From an uncultured Erysipelotrichaceae bacterium (GTDB taxonomy: Bacteria; Bacillota_I; Bacilli_A; Erysipelotrichales; Erysipelotrichaceae): a stretch of 50,507 nt of DNA. The notes beneath the pieces are model-generated. The model ran no database searches and had not been told where the DNA came from. It saw nothing but the letters and a program-made list of their open reading frames with translations. Each line of letters begins with the position of its first letter. Position 1 is the stretch's first letter. This document shows, piece after piece, positions 25,577 through 34,118 of this stretch. The stretch spans positions 1 to 50,507 of the forward strand of contig CASFOT010000057.1 of NCBI GenBank assembly GCA_949296305.1. Reading direction: 5' to 3'. The position numbers and the translations under genes were made by a program.

Positions 25577-26338
25577 ATGGAAAAAAATAAGGGAGCCATT
25601 CATTCTATTGAAACGTTTGGCTCAGTTGACGGTCCGGGAATCCGTTATGTTATTTTTTTGCAAGGATGTCAGATGCGTTGTCAGTTTTGCCATAATGCGG
25701 ATACTTGGCAGATCATCGAAGGAGACCAAGATGCGGATGAAGTGCTAAAAAAAGCACTGCGCTATCGCAGTTACTGGCGGGAAAACGGCGGTATTACCGT
25801 GAGCGGAGGAGAACCGTTGTTGCAGATCGATTTTTTATTAGATCTGTTTGCTAAAGCGAAGCGCGCAGGTGTGCATACGGTGCTCGATACATGTGGACAG
25901 CCTTTTACAAAGGAAGAACCATTTTTTTCGAAATTTCGGCAATTGATGGAATTGACTGATCTGGTTCTGCTTGATATCAAACAGATCGATGATGCAAAAC
26001 ATCAGCAATTGACGGGATGGAGCAATCAGAACATCTTATCATGTGCGCGTTATCTTGATGAAATTCATCAACCGGTTTGGATCCGCCATGTGTTGGTTCC
26101 TCAACGAAATGACAGTGAGGAAGATTTGCAACGATTGGATGCGTTTGTCCGTTCACTTGGAAATGTCGAGCGTTTTGAAGTGCTGCCATATCATACGCTG
26201 GGCGTTTACAAATGGAAGGAGCTGGGCATTCCTTATCCATTAGAAGGTATCGAGCCGCCAAACCAAGCGCAGATCGAACATGTGAATGCGGTTCTGCATA
26301 CGGCAGATTATCAAAAATTTAAACAAAAGAACAAATAA
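25577..26338 (+). CDS. pflA: pyruvate formate-lyase activating enzyme
   Basis: A 253-aa radical SAM enzyme that installs the glycyl radical on PflB. The CX3CX2C motif is at Cys31, Cys35, Cys38 (GCQMRCQFCHN), after SVDGPGIRYVIF. VSGGEPLLQ (SAM binding) and the DIKQID segment follow. ATG 25577 lies after GAAGGAGGAAATAT; the upstream in-frame ATG at 25541 is inside the terminator loop and is rejected. Normal length and adjacent to its substrate gene. Confidence 0.96.
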   Translation: MEKNKGAIHSIETFGSVDGPGIRYVIFLQGCQMRCQFCHNADTWQIIEGDQDADEVLKKALRYRSYWRENGGITVSGGEPLLQIDFLLDLFAKAKRAGVHTVLDTCGQPFTKEEPFFSKFRQLMELTDLVLLDIKQIDDAKHQQLTGWSNQNILSCARYLDEIHQPVWIRHVLVPQRNDSEEDLQRLDAFVRSLGNVERFEVLPYHTLGVYKWKELGIPYPLEGIEPPNQAQIEHVNAVLHTADYQKFKQKNK

Positions 26339-26397
26339 AATATTAGCTAAAACTAACTTTTTTCATAAAAAGACTGGATTTCTGAAGTTTACTATGC

Positions 26398-26590
26398 TAT
26401 ACTGAATTTGGTTAGACAAGGGTAACTAATAACAGGGATTTACAGCCAATACAACCAAAAGATCGTGCGATCCTCTCAACAACCTCAATGAAGAGCACGA
26501 ATGAATATCCTCCGGTTACAGCTGCACTTGGATAACTACAGCTTGCAAAACTTTACAACCAGATAAAAAGGCCGATTCGGTCTTTTTATT
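26398..26590 (+). ncRNA. unassigned structured RNA, ~180 nt, with own promoter and terminator
   Basis: An extended -10 (TG-C-TATACT, -10 at 26398-26403) is followed by three helices drawn by eye: TTTGGTT/AACCAAA (26407-26413 with 26453-26459), TCGTGC/GCACGA (26463-26468 with 26495-26500), and GGTT/AACC enclosing AGCTG/CAGCT (26514-26560). The terminator AAAAAGGCCG-ATT-CGGTCTTTTT ends it at 26565-26590. A separate promoter-like sequence lies between it and the next gene, so it can be an independent transcript. A 21-codon ORF (MNILRLQLHL..., 26501-26566) ends at the terminator but has a poor ribosome site. I cannot assign it to a known family. Confidence 0.55.
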
Positions 26591-26667
26591 TTGCACGCGG
26601 AAGCTTTGTCGACGAGATTCAAAGAGTATGATATGATTAAAAGCGAATGCGGAAGGGAGGAATGGTC

Positions 26668-29268
26668 ATGGAGCATCAGAAAAACAAACAGATCGTGCTG
26701 GGTTTATTAGCACATGTTGATGCAGGGAAGACAACATTAAGTGAAGGGCTGCTTTATCTTAGCGGCAGTATACGTAAGCGCGGACGTGTCGATCACGGGA
26801 ATGCGACATTGGATTTTTATCAGCAGGAAATGCAACGTGGAATTACTATTTTTTCAAAACAGGCATATCTTCCTTATAACGGAAACGGATATACTTTACT
26901 AGATACGCCTGGGCATGTTGATTTCTCAGCTGAAATGGAACGGACGTTATCAGTGTTGGATTATGCGCTCGTCGTTGTCAGTGCACTGGATGGGGTACAA
27001 GCACATACACGTACGATCTGGCGTTTGTTGCAGCATTACGGTCTCCCTTGTTTTCTGTTCGTCAATAAGATGGATATTGCCCATGAGGGATCTTTGCAGA
27101 TCATGGAGAAACTGCAGAAAGAACTTGATGAACATTGCGTTTGTTTTGATGCCAGTGATCACTGGAAAGAAGAAGCCGCTTTGTGCAGCGAAGCTGCTTT
27201 GGAACAATATATGGCAACCGGGAATATTGAAGAAGAGATGATCGCTTCTTTGATCCAAGAAAGAAAACTATTTCCTGTCTTTTTCGGATCTGCCTTAAAG
27301 ATGCAAGGTGTTGAAGATCTCTTTGCTGCCATGGACCGTTATACACGAATGCGTGCTTATCCGAGTACATTTGGTGCACGTGTATTTAAAGTCAATGTGG
27401 ATGAACAGGGAAATCGTTTGACACATCTAAAGATCACTGGCGGCATGCTGCGGGTAAAAGAAAAACTTTATCAAGATGAAAAAGCTGATCAGCTGCGCCG
27501 CTATTGTGGGAAAAATTATGAGTTGCTGCAATCAGCAAGTGCAGGGATGATCTGTGCAGTTAAAGGGATCCGATCATTGTATCCAGGAGAGGGACTCGGA
27601 TTTGAAAAAGCGCAGATCGAAGCTTCGCTTACACCATATATGACGTATCAATTGCATCCGCTTGCCAATGGCGATCTGACTACGTTGTATATGGCTTGCA
27701 AACAGCTTGCTCAGGAAGATCCGCAGCTGCATGTTCATTTTGATGAAAACAGCCAGCAGCTGCATGTTCAGTTAATGGGGGAAATTCAATGTGAAGTACT
27801 TCAGCAGCAATTATCCGAGCGGTTTCATTTGAAAGTTGCTGTGGATGATGGAAGTGTGATCTATAAAGAAACGATCATGGAACCAGTAGAAGGGGTCGGT
27901 CATTTTGAACCGTTGCGTCATTATGCAGAAGTTCATCTGTTGCTGGAACCTCTGCCGCCGGGCAGCGGATTGCAGGTGGATAGTCGCTGTTCAGAAGAAG
28001 ATCTGGCACTTTCTTGGCAGCGCTTGATCCTGACACATGTATTAGAACAAGAACATCCCGGTGTATTAGGCGGTTTTCCGATCACAGATCTTCGTATCAC
28101 TCTGTTAAGCGGGAAAGCACATTTGAAACATACGGAAGGCGGAGATTTCCGTGAAGCGGTTTATCGTGCGATCCGCCATGGATTGCGCCGCGGCAAAAGC
28201 GTCCTATTGGAACCGTACTGCGATTTCCGCATGGAGGTGCCACAAGATGCCTTGGGACGTGCCATTTTTGAAATTGAACGAATCCAAGGCAGTTTTCAGC
28301 TGCAAGAAGCAAAAGAAGGGTTTGCTCGTTTATCTGGTTGTGCACCGCTTTCCGGCATGCAGCTAGTCGCAAAGGAACTCTCTTCTTATACGAAAGGGAG
28401 CGGACGGTTGTACTATACCTTTGCAGACTATCGGCCATGTCAACAGGCACAGAGCGTTTTAGAAAAAAGAGGATATGACTGCGACCATGATGTTGACCAC
28501 CCTTGTGGTTCGATCTTCTGTGCGCATGGAGCGGGATTCTATGTGCCATGGAATGAAGTTGAACAGCATATGCACCTGCCTTTCAGCTATCAGATCAAAA
28601 AGACGCCTTCGAACACACCGATCAAACGATCAAATACAAAAAAAGTCCAATCTTCCCTTCAAGAGGATGAAGAACTTCAAGCAATCTTTGATCAGACGTA
28701 CAAAGCGAAAAAACAGAAGGTCAATCATCGCGAAAGCTATGAACGGCATGAACAGCAACGCTTGAACAAAGAAGCAAATCTGCCAGAATGCTTGCTGGTA
28801 GATGGTTACAATATCATTCATGATTGGGAAGAATTATCTGAATTAGCAAAACAAGATCTGGATGCGGCACGGCATGCCTTGATACAGATCATGTGCAATT
28901 ATCAAGGATATCGCCAATGCACATTGATCCTTGTCTTTGATGCTTATAAAGTAAAAGAACAAGGCGGATCTATTCAAAAAGTCGATAATATTTATGTCGT
29001 CTATACGAAAAGTGCACAAACTGCAGATAGTTATATCGAACAAGCGACACATCAGCTAGCTAAAGCTTTTCGTGTATCTGTAGCAACCTCTGACGGTCTG
29101 GAACAACTGATTGCTATCGGCCAAGGGGCGATGCGCATTTCTGCCCGCGGATTTTATGAAGAAGTGATGCGCGAACATCAACAAGGCATGCGGCAAGCAA
29201 GCCGTTATTGTGAAAGTGGATTTTCGCAGCCATTAGCCGCATTGCGGCAATGGAAGGATAAAGAATAA
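26668..29268 (+). CDS. Tet(M)-like ribosomal GTPase fused to a YacP/Rae1-type NYN nuclease domain
   Basis: An 866-aa fusion. Residues ~1-640 are an EF-G/ribosomal-protection-type translational GTPase: AHVDAGKTTL (G1), RGITI (G2), DTPGHVDF (G3), NKMD (G4), domain IV/V with FRMEVPQDALG and the ELSSYTKGSGRLYYTF region. After a charged linker (~640-705), residues ~708-845 form an NYN domain very like Bacillus Rae1 (YacP): CLLVDGYNIIHDW, LVFDAYKVK, TADSYIE, VATSDGLEQ, GQGAMRISAR, with candidate metal Asps 712, 758, 787 and 809. Rae1 is a ribosome-dependent mRNA endonuclease. ATG 26668 is 7 nt after AGGGAGG. A tetracycline resistance role is unproven. Confidence 0.85.
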   Translation: MEHQKNKQIVLGLLAHVDAGKTTLSEGLLYLSGSIRKRGRVDHGNATLDFYQQEMQRGITIFSKQAYLPYNGNGYTLLDTPGHVDFSAEMERTLSVLDYALVVVSALDGVQAHTRTIWRLLQHYGLPCFLFVNKMDIAHEGSLQIMEKLQKELDEHCVCFDASDHWKEEAALCSEAALEQYMATGNIEEEMIASLIQERKLFPVFFGSALKMQGVEDLFAAMDRYTRMRAYPSTFGARVFKVNVDEQGNRLTHLKITGGMLRVKEKLYQDEKADQLRRYCGKNYELLQSASAGMICAVKGIRSLYPGEGLGFEKAQIEASLTPYMTYQLHPLANGDLTTLYMACKQLAQEDPQLHVHFDENSQQLHVQLMGEIQCEVLQQQLSERFHLKVAVDDGSVIYKETIMEPVEGVGHFEPLRHYAEVHLLLEPLPPGSGLQVDSRCSEEDLALSWQRLILTHVLEQEHPGVLGGFPITDLRITLLSGKAHLKHTEGGDFREAVYRAIRHGLRRGKSVLLEPYCDFRMEVPQDALGRAIFEIERIQGSFQLQEAKEGFARLSGCAPLSGMQLVAKELSSYTKGSGRLYYTFADYRPCQQAQSVLEKRGYDCDHDVDHPCGSIFCAHGAGFYVPWNEVEQHMHLPFSYQIKKTPSNTPIKRSNTKKVQSSLQEDEELQAIFDQTYKAKKQKVNHRESYERHEQQRLNKEANLPECLLVDGYNIIHDWEELSELAKQDLDAARHALIQIMCNYQGYRQCTLILVFDAYKVKEQGGSIQKVDNIYVVYTKSAQTADSYIEQATHQLAKAFRVSVATSDGLEQLIAIGQGAMRISARGFYEEVMREHQQGMRQASRYCESGFSQPLAALRQWKDKE

Positions 29269-29282
29269 AAACGCTGAACACA

Positions 29283-29309
29283 AACGCTGAACACAGCGTT
29301 TTTTTTTGT
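29283..29309 (+). terminator. terminator after the GTPase-nuclease gene
   Basis: AACGCTG-AACA-CAGCGTT followed by T10. AACGCTGAACAC is also repeated just upstream, a short duplication of the left arm. Confidence 0.85.
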
Positions 29310-29353
29310 TCAATTTTTTGATTTTGTGATACGCTATTCAGGAAGGATTGTGT

Positions 29354-29359
29354 TATAAT
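29354..29359 (+). promoter_or_regulatory. extended -10 promoter of the corA transcript
   Basis: TGT-TATAAT (-10 at 29354-29359) with TG extension and no clear -35. Expected start near 29366, giving a leader of ~125 nt. Confidence 0.6.
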
Positions 29360-29387
29360 AGCGAAAGAGTGAAAGAAGGTGTTGTAT

Positions 29388-29462
29388 ATGGCTCCTGAGC
29401 CCGAAGCGAATTATTATATGAATATTGAAAGCACAACAGACCAGGAGGCATGTACAGAATAG
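29388..29462 (+). CDS. 24-codon leader peptide ORF upstream of corA
   Basis: The ORF begins MAPEPEANYY and ends ...QEACTE at TAG 29460-29462. It has a fair ribosome site (AAGGTG, 6 nt upstream) and a promoter at the right distance. Net charge is strongly acidic and the start alternates proline with glutamate. It ends 28 nt before the corA start, inside the region that controls the corA ribosome site. The acid/proline start resembles MgtL, the leader of Mg2+ transporter mgtA in enterobacteria, whose translation aborts when Mg2+ is low. Function here is inferred. Confidence 0.6.
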   Translation: MAPEPEANYYMNIESTTDQEACTE

Positions 29463-29484
29463 TCCTCCTGCAGAAAAGGAGGAT
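29442..29484 (+). promoter_or_regulatory. two-state Shine-Dalgarno switch of corA
   Basis: CCTCCTG (29464-29470) can pair with upstream CAGGAGG (29442-29448, 7 bp, 15-nt loop) or, as GTCCTCCT (29462-29469), with AGGAGGAT (29477-29484, 8 bp with one G-U, 7-nt loop), which contains the corA ribosome site. The pairings exclude each other. CAGGAGG lies inside the leader ORF, so ribosome progress there would decide which forms. Confidence 0.6.
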
Positions 29485-29490
29485 ATGAAT

Positions 29491-30441
29491 ATGCTTGAAT
29501 TTTACAAGTCTTTTGATAATGTGACAAAACGAATCGAACAGCCAGAACCAGGCTGCTGGATCAATGCGGTCACTCCTACAGATGAAGAAGTTGATTTTCT
29601 CGTACATAAGATCGGTGTTCTGCCGGAATTTGTAAAATCATCTTTAGATGAGGAAGAAAATGCGCATATTGACTATGATGATGACGAAAACCAGACGTTG
29701 ATCATTGTCGATTATCCAAGTTCCGAGGAAAGAGAAGATCATTATGACGAAAACACATTGCAATATACGACTTTGCCATTAGGCGTCGTCATCATGAAAG
29801 GTTATGTCATTACCATTAGTTTGCATGAAAATCTCAACATAGAGGATATGGCGAACGGAATCGTGCGCGGTGTGCGCACAGACATGAAGACGAGATTCTT
29901 ATTATTGCTGCTGTTGCGAATTTCACAGCGCTATTTGATTTATCTGCGTCAGATCGATCGTTTGTCTTCCCGTACAGAACAGAAATTGCATCAATCCATG
30001 AAAAATGAAGAGCTGATCCAGATGCTAGGGCTGGAAAAATCATTGGTTTATTTTTCCACGTCATTGAAAAGTGATGAGATCGTCATCAACAAGATCATGC
30101 GCGGCAAATTTATCAAGCTTTATGAAGAAGATCAAGATCTGCTGGATGATGTGCTGATCGAGATCCATCAGGCAATCGAGATGTGTAATATTTATTCCAA
30201 CATCTTGTCAGGTACGATGGATGCTTTTGCTTCTGTCATTTCGAATAACTTGAATATAGTCATGAAAGTATTGACAGTCATTACGATCGTCATGGCCATT
30301 CCAAATATCATCTTTGGTTTTTATGGCATGAACGTAGGCGGTTTGCCAGCAGCACAAACATGGCTGATGCCAATGATCTTGGCATTGATTGCCATGGGGA
30401 TCGCTACTTGGATCTTCATCAAAAAAGACATGTTTCATTAG
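29491..30441 (+). CDS. corA: CorA-family divalent cation (Mg2+) transporter
   Basis: A 316-aa CorA-type channel. The long cytoplasmic N domain (about 1-250) is rich in acidic residues; two C-terminal membrane helices follow, the first ending in the selectivity motif YGMNVGG, the second near residues 290-310. ATG 29491 is 8 nt after AAGGAGG; ATG 29485 is only 2 nt from it. It is preceded by a leader ORF and alternative hairpins that can hide this ribosome site, so translation is probably regulated. Transport of Mg2+ is the family norm; some members carry Co2+, Ni2+ or Zn2+. Confidence 0.93.
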   Translation: MLEFYKSFDNVTKRIEQPEPGCWINAVTPTDEEVDFLVHKIGVLPEFVKSSLDEEENAHIDYDDDENQTLIIVDYPSSEEREDHYDENTLQYTTLPLGVVIMKGYVITISLHENLNIEDMANGIVRGVRTDMKTRFLLLLLLRISQRYLIYLRQIDRLSSRTEQKLHQSMKNEELIQMLGLEKSLVYFSTSLKSDEIVINKIMRGKFIKLYEEDQDLLDDVLIEIHQAIEMCNIYSNILSGTMDAFASVISNNLNIVMKVLTVITIVMAIPNIIFGFYGMNVGGLPAAQTWLMPMILALIAMGIATWIFIKKDMFH

Positions 30442-30465
30442 TGAACGCATTTGTTCACTTTTTTT
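30441..30465 (+). terminator. corA terminator
   Basis: GTGAAC-GCATTT-GTTCAC followed by T7, starting at the last base of the stop codon. Confidence 0.8.
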
Positions 30466-30530
30466 ATAAAAAAGATGTAACGGTAATGTATTTTGAACAT
30501 ACACTCAAATCGTTACATCTTTTTATTTTT
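30466..30530. terminator. bidirectional terminator between corA and trkH
   Basis: GATGTAACG (30474-30482) pairs with CGTTACATC (30511-30519) around a 28-nt loop. T runs flank it on both strands, so it ends trkH on the minus strand and backs up the corA terminator. Confidence 0.75.
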
Positions 30531-32022
30531 ATTTGTTGTAATGTTTATGTGAATCGCGATGCAGAAAAGCTGCAACAAAGATCAAAATTGGATAAATTTC
30601 CAAACGGCCGATCAACATGGCAAATGATAATGTGATCTTTGAAAGATCAGAGAACATAGAGAAATTGCCTAATGGTCCGGCAACGCCCAAACCTGGTCCT
30701 ACATTTCCAAGACAAGCAAAGCATGCACCTACGGTAGATTGCAGATCAAAGTTATCCAAAGAAACGATAAACAGGATGATAACTAAAATCAACATGAAAC
30801 AGAAGAAATAACTACAAATTTGATGGACGACCGTTTTATCGACTTTTTTTCCATCCATGGTGATCACGTCTACTTTTTGTGGGTGAACCAAGCGCTGTAA
30901 ATCTAATTTCGTCTGTTTCAGCAAGATCAGCAAACGGCTGATCTTCAAACCGCCTGCTGTTGAACCAGCACATGCACCGATCAGCATCAAAATCAATAGA
31001 AGCATTTTAGAGAACATTGGCCAGCAATTGAAATCAGCAGTTGAAAAACCGGTCGTTGACATCACAGAAGCTACTTGGAATATCGAATAACGGAACGCTT
31101 GTAATAAAGAACCATCTACCGTTGAAGAAATATTGATAGCTATTGCGACGACACTGAATAAAACGATCATCAGATACATGCGCACTTCTTCATTGCGGAA
31201 AACGGAACGTACGTTTTTGATCAAAATGAAATAAAATAAGTTAAAATTGATACCAAATATCAGCATGAAGCAAGATATGACCATTTCCAGATAAACACTG
31301 TCAAAATAAGCAATACTATTGTTTTTGGTTGAAAAACCGCCTGTTCCTGCTGTGCCAAAGGCAGTGCAGAGAGAATCAAACAATGGCATGCCGCCGATGA
31401 GCAGGAAGATGACCATAATGATCGTCAGGACAAAATAGATCTTATAGAGGATCGCAGCACTTTCCCTTAAACGTGGAACAAGCTTGCCGATGATCGGACC
31501 GGGTGCTTCAGCACGCATGATGTGCATCATCCGGTCATTTGACCTTGGGACGAGTGCAAGGAGGAAAACGAGAATTCCCATACCGCCGATCCAATGAGTG
31601 AAACTGCGCCAAAATAGGGAAGCATGCGACAACACTTCTACGTTGGTGAGTATGCTTGAACCTGTTGTGGTAAAACCAGATACGGTTTCAAAAAAGCAAT
31701 CGACGAAAGAGGGGATCTCTTTGGTGAAAAAGAATGGAAGACCGCCAAATATGGATACGACGAGCCAGGTCAATCCAACAGCAATCAAACCATCTTTTGC
31801 AAAGTAGGAATGATCGGATTTTAAGGTTGATAGCAGCGCACCGCATAAAATACAGGTGATGATGGTGAGCAGATAAGCATGAGCAACATGTTCACCATAA
31901 ATCAAGTCAACGATCAGGGGAAGAAAGAGCAGACAGCCTTCAATGATCAATGCATAGCCGACAATGTAGCCGATGACTCTCCAGTTCAGCTTATGTAAAC
32001 GACGATTAAGCGAGAACATCAT
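30529..32022 (-). CDS. trkH: Trk/Ktr-type potassium uptake protein, membrane subunit
   Basis: A 497-aa K+ channel-like transporter built of four M1-P-M2 repeats. The selectivity glycines are visible in FTTTGSS, FGTAGTGGFST, MSTTGFSTAD and CLGNVGPGLG. It forms a K+ uptake system with the regulatory subunit encoded just upstream; the genes overlap by 17 nt. No other K+ system is in the window. Confidence 0.95.
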   Translation of the reverse strand: MMFSLNRRLHKLNWRVIGYIVGYALIIEGCLLFLPLIVDLIYGEHVAHAYLLTIITCILCGALLSTLKSDHSYFAKDGLIAVGLTWLVVSIFGGLPFFFTKEIPSFVDCFFETVSGFTTTGSSILTNVEVLSHASLFWRSFTHWIGGMGILVFLLALVPRSNDRMMHIMRAEAPGPIIGKLVPRLRESAAILYKIYFVLTIIMVIFLLIGGMPLFDSLCTAFGTAGTGGFSTKNNSIAYFDSVYLEMVISCFMLIFGINFNLFYFILIKNVRSVFRNEEVRMYLMIVLFSVVAIAINISSTVDGSLLQAFRYSIFQVASVMSTTGFSTADFNCWPMFSKMLLLILMLIGACAGSTAGGLKISRLLILLKQTKLDLQRLVHPQKVDVITMDGKKVDKTVVHQICSYFFCFMLILVIILFIVSLDNFDLQSTVGACFACLGNVGPGLGVAGPLGNFSMFSDLSKITLSFAMLIGRLEIYPILIFVAAFLHRDSHKHYNK

Positions 32023-33364
32023 TGATCTCCCTTAAACCGTGCAGCTGGCTGATGATGATCACGGTGTCTCCTAATGAAACGGTAGAGTTGCCGCTGGCAA
32101 TCGTTGCTTTTCCTTTCCGCAGGATATTGCTGAGCAGGATTCCTTTTTTGAATTTGATCTCTTTTAAAGGCTGATTGATAAACCGGCAATTTTCACGAAC
32201 GCGGAACTCTAGAACTTCTACTTGATCATCGACAATCTTGGTAAGCGACTCGACGCTGCTTCCCAATGTGTTCTGCATGGCACGTACATATTGTACGATC
32301 TGATTGGCTGTTAAATTTTTAGGTGTGATCGTATTCTCCAATCCTAATTTCTCTAATAAGAAGCCGAGTGCGATTCGATTGACTTTTGGCAATACGCGCG
32401 GTACGCCGTGGCTGGAAGCATACATGGAAGTAATGACGTTTTCTTCATCATTATCTGTTAATGCAATGAATGCATCCATCTCTTCTAAATTTTCAGATAG
32501 GAGAAGTTCATGATCAGTACCGTCTCCGTGGATCACGGTCAATAATGGGAAACGTTCGACTAATTCTTCACAGCGATCCCGTTTGATTTCAATGACTTTA
32601 ACAGCAATTCCCATTTCCATCAGCATCGGAGCTAGATAGAATGTGATCTTTCCACCGCCGATGATCATGAGCTCGTGAATGGCACGATGTTCAATGATGC
32701 CGGTTTCACATAAAAATTTTTCTAATTGTTTCGCTGTGGCAGTCAGGGTCACCTTGTCATTTTCCTGTAACAGGGTCATGCCATCCGGGATGATTGCTTG
32801 GCCGTCACGTTGAATTGCGACAAACTGCACTTGCGACTTTAAGGCACTGTCAATCTGATAAATGGTTTGATCACATAGCGGGTTTCCTTCTTTGATCTTG
32901 ATTTCTGCTAATTCCATCCGTCCTTTTGCGAACGAACTGACCTTAATGCTGTTGGCAAAGCTCAATGAGCGGACGATCTCTCTGGCTGCTGTTTGTTCTG
33001 GATTGATCTGCATGCTGAGTCCAAGATCTTCTTTTAACATTCGTAATCCGCGTACATATTCTGGATTTCGAATACGGGCAATCGTATGATCTGCACCCAT
33101 CTTTTTTGCTAGAAGACAGCTGATGATATTGACTTCATCGCTGGAAGTAGCAGCGATCACAAGATCGGCTTGTTCGACATTCGCTTCCTTGAGCACATCA
33201 TAATTACAGCCATTACCATAAACACCGACGACATCCAGTACATTCATTGTTAGATTAAGTACCTGTGGTTTGTTTTCAACTATGGTGATCTCATATCCTT
33301 CGTGACTTAACTGTTTAGCAATTGCAAAACCAACTTTGCCATTTCCTATGATGATGATCTTCAT
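32006..33364 (-). CDS. trkA: Trk potassium uptake regulatory subunit (two RCK domains)
   Basis: A 452-aa cytoplasmic regulator with two RCK_N/RCK_C repeats. The first nucleotide-binding fold begins MKIIIIGNGKVGFAIA, the second MIIGGGKITFYLAPML at about residue 230; RCK_C regions end each half. It binds NAD(H)/ATP and gates TrkH. The start MKIIIIG at 33364 is preferred over upstream in-frame ATGs because the fold begins there and GGGGGA lies upstream. A TAGACA-16-TAAAAT promoter lies at 33438-33411. Confidence 0.95.
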   Translation of the reverse strand: MKIIIIGNGKVGFAIAKQLSHEGYEITIVENKPQVLNLTMNVLDVVGVYGNGCNYDVLKEANVEQADLVIAATSSDEVNIISCLLAKKMGADHTIARIRNPEYVRGLRMLKEDLGLSMQINPEQTAAREIVRSLSFANSIKVSSFAKGRMELAEIKIKEGNPLCDQTIYQIDSALKSQVQFVAIQRDGQAIIPDGMTLLQENDKVTLTATAKQLEKFLCETGIIEHRAIHELMIIGGGKITFYLAPMLMEMGIAVKVIEIKRDRCEELVERFPLLTVIHGDGTDHELLLSENLEEMDAFIALTDNDEENVITSMYASSHGVPRVLPKVNRIALGFLLEKLGLENTITPKNLTANQIVQYVRAMQNTLGSSVESLTKIVDDQVEVLEFRVRENCRFINQPLKEIKFKKGILLSNILRKGKATIASGNSTVSLGDTVIIISQLHGLREINDVLA

Positions 33365-33410
33365 GTTTTCCCCCATCCTTTTCATGAAAGTTGAATCCAT
33401 TTGTTCTTAC

Positions 33411-33438
33411 ATTTTACTATAACGTATGAAATTGTCTA
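33411..33438 (-). promoter_or_regulatory. trkA-trkH promoter
   Basis: Minus strand TAGACA (33438-33433), 16 bp, TAAAAT (33416-33411); start expected ~40 nt before the trkA ATG. Confidence 0.55.
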
Positions 33439-33514
33439 GTGATAAATAGAAAAATGGTTAAGAATACCATAAAAATAAATGATCCATCGTATTTGTTAAA
33501 TATTGCAGAGCACA

Positions 33515-34105
33515 TCACATGGTAAGATCGGATGAAATACGGTCTTCTTCAGTGATCGGGCGAAGGATCTTGCAAGGATTTCCGACAGCGATCACATGCG
33601 GAGGAATGTCGCAGGTGACTACACTTTTTGCGCCGATGATCGCTCCTTCGTGGATCGTAACACCAGGCAAGATCGTAACATCTGCACCGATCCATACATG
33701 ATCACCGATCGTGATCGGTTTGGCTCTTTCATATCCGCAATCGCGCTCTTGCCAGCAAAGCGGATGCTGTACAGTATAGATGCCGCAATTGGGGCCGATA
33801 AAACAAAAGGCGCCGATGTGGATGTCGCCTCCATCCATCAAGTATGCATGATGATTGATGAATGTGTGTTCACCGATAAAGCAATATTCCCCATAATCAG
33901 CATAGAAAGGAGCTAGTATGCATGCACTTGGATGCGCATGGGGCAGCAATTGACGTAAGATTTTCTGTTTTGAATCATGATCTTTTGGACGTGTGTGATT
34001 AAATAAAAAACAGAGATCTTCAGCAGCTAAGCGTTTCTGAAGCAATTCTTCATCATTATTCGCATCGTGCCAACGTCCTTGTTTCATTTTTTCTAGTTCG
34101 CTCAT
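33515..34105 (-). CDS. maltose/galactoside O-acetyltransferase family protein
   Basis: A 196-aa hexapeptide-repeat acetyltransferase. The N-terminal MSELEKMKQGRWHDAN helix region and the left-handed beta-helix (IGEHTFINHHAYLMDGGDI, IGDHVWIGADVTILPGV, IGAKSVVTCDIPPHVIAVG) match the Maa/LacA group, with the catalytic His in YTVQHPL. It would acetylate a sugar with acetyl-CoA; the true substrate is unclear. ATG 34105 follows AAGGAAGGAT and lies 13 nt after the stop of the phosphodiesterase gene, so the two share a transcript. Confidence 0.9.
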   Translation of the reverse strand: MSELEKMKQGRWHDANNDEELLQKRLAAEDLCFLFNHTRPKDHDSKQKILRQLLPHAHPSACILAPFYADYGEYCFIGEHTFINHHAYLMDGGDIHIGAFCFIGPNCGIYTVQHPLCWQERDCGYERAKPITIGDHVWIGADVTILPGVTIHEGAIIGAKSVVTCDIPPHVIAVGNPCKILRPITEEDRISSDLTM

Positions 34106-34118
34106 CTTATCCTTCCTT

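Noticed and set aside
26647-29268. Calling the GTPase a tetracycline resistance gene
   Set aside because: Only family resemblance to Tet(M) is visible; the NYN fusion and chromosomal housekeeping context argue for another role.
29310-29490. M-box (Mg2+) riboswitch before corA
   Set aside because: The leader is only ~125 nt and shows no M-box conserved segments; a leader ORF with alternative hairpins explains it better.
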